Shown: positions 62,530-64,000 of the stretch, in pieces
Numbering within the stretch: the first letter of the stretch is position 1
How the letters are laid out: the number at the start of each line of letters is the position of its first letter
NCBI RefSeq assembly: GCF_001279775.1
Contig: NZ_LGDG01000268.1
Coordinates: 17,028-81,027, forward strand
Direction: 5' to 3'
From: Streptomyces sp. MMG1533
GTDB lineage: Bacteria > Actinomycetota > Actinomycetes > Streptomycetales > Streptomycetaceae
Length of the DNA: 64,000 bases
Position numbers and translations under genes: made by a program
The notes under the pieces: generated by a model
Told to the model about the DNA's origin: nothing
Databases searched by the model: none
The model's input: the letters and a program-made list of their open reading frames with translations, nothing else

Positions 62530-62868
62530 GGGCTCCCCTACTCCCTCCAGGATGTTCGTCCGCCCCCACGCCCCGAGCGGCCCCAACGCCTCGTTCAGGG
62601 AGACCCCCCGAGGCGTCAGCGAGTACTCCACCCGCGGCGGTACCTCGTCGTACGCCTCCCGGTGCACGACGCCGTCCGCCTCCAGCTCCCGCAGCTGTGC
62701 CGCGAGGACCTTCTCCGTCACGCCGGGCAGCTCTCTGCGCAGCTCGCCGAAGCGGCACGGCCGCACGTGCAGCGCCCACAGGATCAGCACCTTCCACTTG
62801 CCGCCGATCACGTCCATCGCCGCGTCGATTCCGCAGACGTACGCCCCCGGCCGCCGTACGGTCGTCAT
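62467..62868 (-). CDS. HxlR-family transcriptional regulator
   Basis: 133 residues from ATG 62868. DNA-binding MDVIGGKWKVLILWAL, FGELRRELPGVTEKVLAAQL, and the wing PRVEYSLTPRGVSL. The C-terminal ~30 residues extend beyond the core and overlap the sortase 3' end on the other strand. It is divergent from the imine-reductase-like gene (97-bp gap) and probably controls it. Confidence 0.88.
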   Translation of the reverse strand: MTTVRRPGAYVCGIDAAMDVIGGKWKVLILWALHVRPCRFGELRRELPGVTEKVLAAQLRELEADGVVHREAYDEVPPRVEYSLTPRGVSLNEALGPLGAWGRTNILEGVGEPSAASGEVREGDDVPLVAGAP

Positions 62869-62965
62869 GCCGACCCTCCCCTGCCTGGAACCTTTCCCGG
62901 TGGTAACCACCCACTCCGAAGTGCGTACTTGAGCAGGCCGTTCCCCTGCGACGAGCCTAATCGCC

Positions 62966-63868
62966 ATGACTGACAACGCACTTGCCCAGCCCGGCCCTTC
63001 CCGCCCGACCGCCCTCACCCTCCTCGGCACCGGAGCCATGGGCACCGCCCTCGCCCGCGCCTGGCTCGCCGCCGGGCACCCCGTCACCGTCTGGAACCGC
63101 ACCCCCGCCCGCGCCGAAGCCCTGGCCGCCGAGGGCGCGACCGTCGCCGCGAATGCCGCCGAAGCGGTGGGCGCGAACCGGCTCGTGGTCGCCTGTCTCC
63201 TCGACGACGCCTCCGTCGGCGAGGCCCTCGACGGGGCCGACCTGACCGGCCGGGATCTGGTGAACCTGACCACCGGAACGCCCGCGCAGGGACGTTCCCG
63301 CGCCACCTGGGCACAGGCTCGCGGGGCCCGTTTCCTGGACGCCGGGATCATGGCCGTACCGCCGATGATCGGCGCCGCGGACTCCGGGGCGTACGTCCTC
63401 TACAGCGGTTCCACGGCCCTCTTCGAGGAGCACCGGGACACACTCGCCGTCCCGGCCGGGGCCACCTACGTCGGCGCGGACCCGGGGTTCGCCGCGCTGC
63501 ACGACGTGGCGCTGCTGAGTGCGATGAGCGGGATGTTCGCGGGCATCACGCACGCCTTCGCGCTGATCCGCCCGGAGGACATCGCCCCGAAGGACTTCGC
63601 GCCGCTGCTCGTGTCCTGGCTCGGCGCGATGGCGCCCATGGCCCACCAGGCGGCCGACCGGCTGGAGAGCGGCGACTACGCCAAGGACGTCGTCTCCAAC
63701 CTGGCCATGCAGGTCGCGGGCAACGCGACCCTGCTGCGTACGGCCGAGGAGCAGGACGTGAGCGCAGAGCTGCTGACGCCGTACATGGCCCTGATGGAGC
63801 GCCGCCTGGCGGGCGGCCACGGCCACGAGGACACCACCGGGCTGATCGACCTCCTCGCGGGCCGCTAG
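62966..63868 (+). CDS. NADPH-binding imine-reductase-like / beta-hydroxyacid-dehydrogenase-like protein
   Basis: 300 residues. N-terminal Rossmann motif TLLGTGAMGTALARAWLAAGH and HPVTVWNRTPARAEAL with the NADP-type NRT; then NLTTGTPAQGRSRATWAQ, FLDAGIMAVPPMIG, and a helical C-terminal half, YTHxFALIRPEDI-like. The layout is that of the imine-reductase branch of beta-hydroxyacid dehydrogenases, with no Lys catalytic residue of the latter visible. Substrate unknown. Divergent from an HxlR regulator. Confidence 0.75.
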   Translation: MTDNALAQPGPSRPTALTLLGTGAMGTALARAWLAAGHPVTVWNRTPARAEALAAEGATVAANAAEAVGANRLVVACLLDDASVGEALDGADLTGRDLVNLTTGTPAQGRSRATWAQARGARFLDAGIMAVPPMIGAADSGAYVLYSGSTALFEEHRDTLAVPAGATYVGADPGFAALHDVALLSAMSGMFAGITHAFALIRPEDIAPKDFAPLLVSWLGAMAPMAHQAADRLESGDYAKDVVSNLAMQVAGNATLLRTAEEQDVSAELLTPYMALMERRLAGGHGHEDTTGLIDLLAGR

Positions 63869-63968
63869 GGCCTGTCCGGCGGACCATGCCGCAGACGCGG
63901 GGGACAGGCCCTAGAAGGCTGATGAAGATCTTGGGGTTCTGGCCCTGCCGCGTGAGCGGCAGGGCCAG
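63866..63968. terminator. Two strong hairpins after the last gene
   Basis: TAGGGCCTGTCC (63866-63877) pairs with its complement at 63901-63913, overlapping the reductase stop. A second perfect stem of 13 bp, CTGGCCCTGCCGC (63939-63951) with its complement (63956-63968), follows. The first serves as terminator. The rest to the window end shows no gene. Confidence 0.6.
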
Positions 63969-64000
63969 ACTCGTTGTGTGGCGATGGGTGAGTGGGTCGG

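Overview
The window is a high-GC actinobacterial chromosome segment, almost certainly Streptomyces. Evidence for this: nearly every real gene has G/C at third codon positions, GTG starts are frequent, the encoded RNA polymerase sigma factor is of HrdA type, a class F sortase and a GlnR-type box are present, and the order kinase - paired ABC exporter - hrdA - dnaG - FAD reductase - dGTPase - nasA matches, from memory, the core chromosome of S. coelicolor. LAYOUT: (1) 1-1.8 kb holds the tail of a radical SAM protein and a divergent HxlR-regulator/NmrA-like reductase pair sharing a 45-bp operator-like palindrome. (2) 2.25-21.25 kb is accessory DNA lying downstream of a CAT-anticodon tRNA (21249-21322). 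Exact 46-bp copies of the tRNA 3' part at 2252 and 15261 divide it into two tandem att-flanked modules of about 13 kb and 6 kb with no intact integrase. Module 1 carries an arabinan-type system: two secreted GH43-like hydrolases ending in AbfB (CBM42) domains, and between them an ECF sigma factor whose own C-terminus is a membrane segment, a Pro/Thr linker and an AbfB domain. It is followed by a two-component system plus Fe3+/polyamine-type ABC importer operon. Module 2 carries a TetR regulator, two alpha/beta-hydrolase paralogues (one frameshifted in a C7 tract, one with Thr in place of the nucleophile Ser), an SDR, two copies of a ~95-bp promoter region and a broken LtrA gene joined to an XdhC-like tail. 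(3) 21.25-42 kb is core: three tRNAs, YtxH protein, FGGY kinase, heterodimeric ABC exporter, hrdA, dnaG, ferredoxin reductase, dGTPase, CbiX-like chelatase, SanA-like protein, a three-gene operon (adenylation enzyme + membrane flavin oxidoreductase + enoyl-CoA hydratase) whose first two genes look like a split version of the fungal TmpL protein, and nasA behind a GlnR-type box. (4) 42-49.2 kb is one compact minus-strand operon of ebo (metabolite-traffic) type with a UbiA-family prenyltransferase, a sugar-phosphate-isomerase-like TIM barrel, EboA, TatD-like EboB, EboE, an EboF-like phosphodiesterase and a terminal cytochrome P450; no EboD-like synthase is present. (5) 49.3-64 kb is a mixed, secretion-rich region: GH36 alpha-galactosidase, GGCT-like protein, M4 metalloprotease, DadA-like oxidoreductase with a GntR regulator and the remnant of a second one, a lipoprotein, an I36-type inhibitor, an APH-fold kinase, a tannase/feruloyl esterase, a small secreted membrane protein with class F sortase, and an HxlR/imine-reductase-like divergent pair. 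HOW IT WORKS TOGETHER: the most distinctive unit is 2.7-8.6 kb. A membrane-tethered sigma factor displaying the same sugar-binding fold as the hydrolases beside it suggests a one-protein carbohydrate sensor and transcription factor (inference). A nearly identical 25-bp element sits in both hydrolase promoters. The second distinctive unit is the ebo-type operon, which by analogy moves or modifies a metabolite for export, here perhaps tailored by a P450. No CRISPR array, rRNA or complete insertion sequence was seen.
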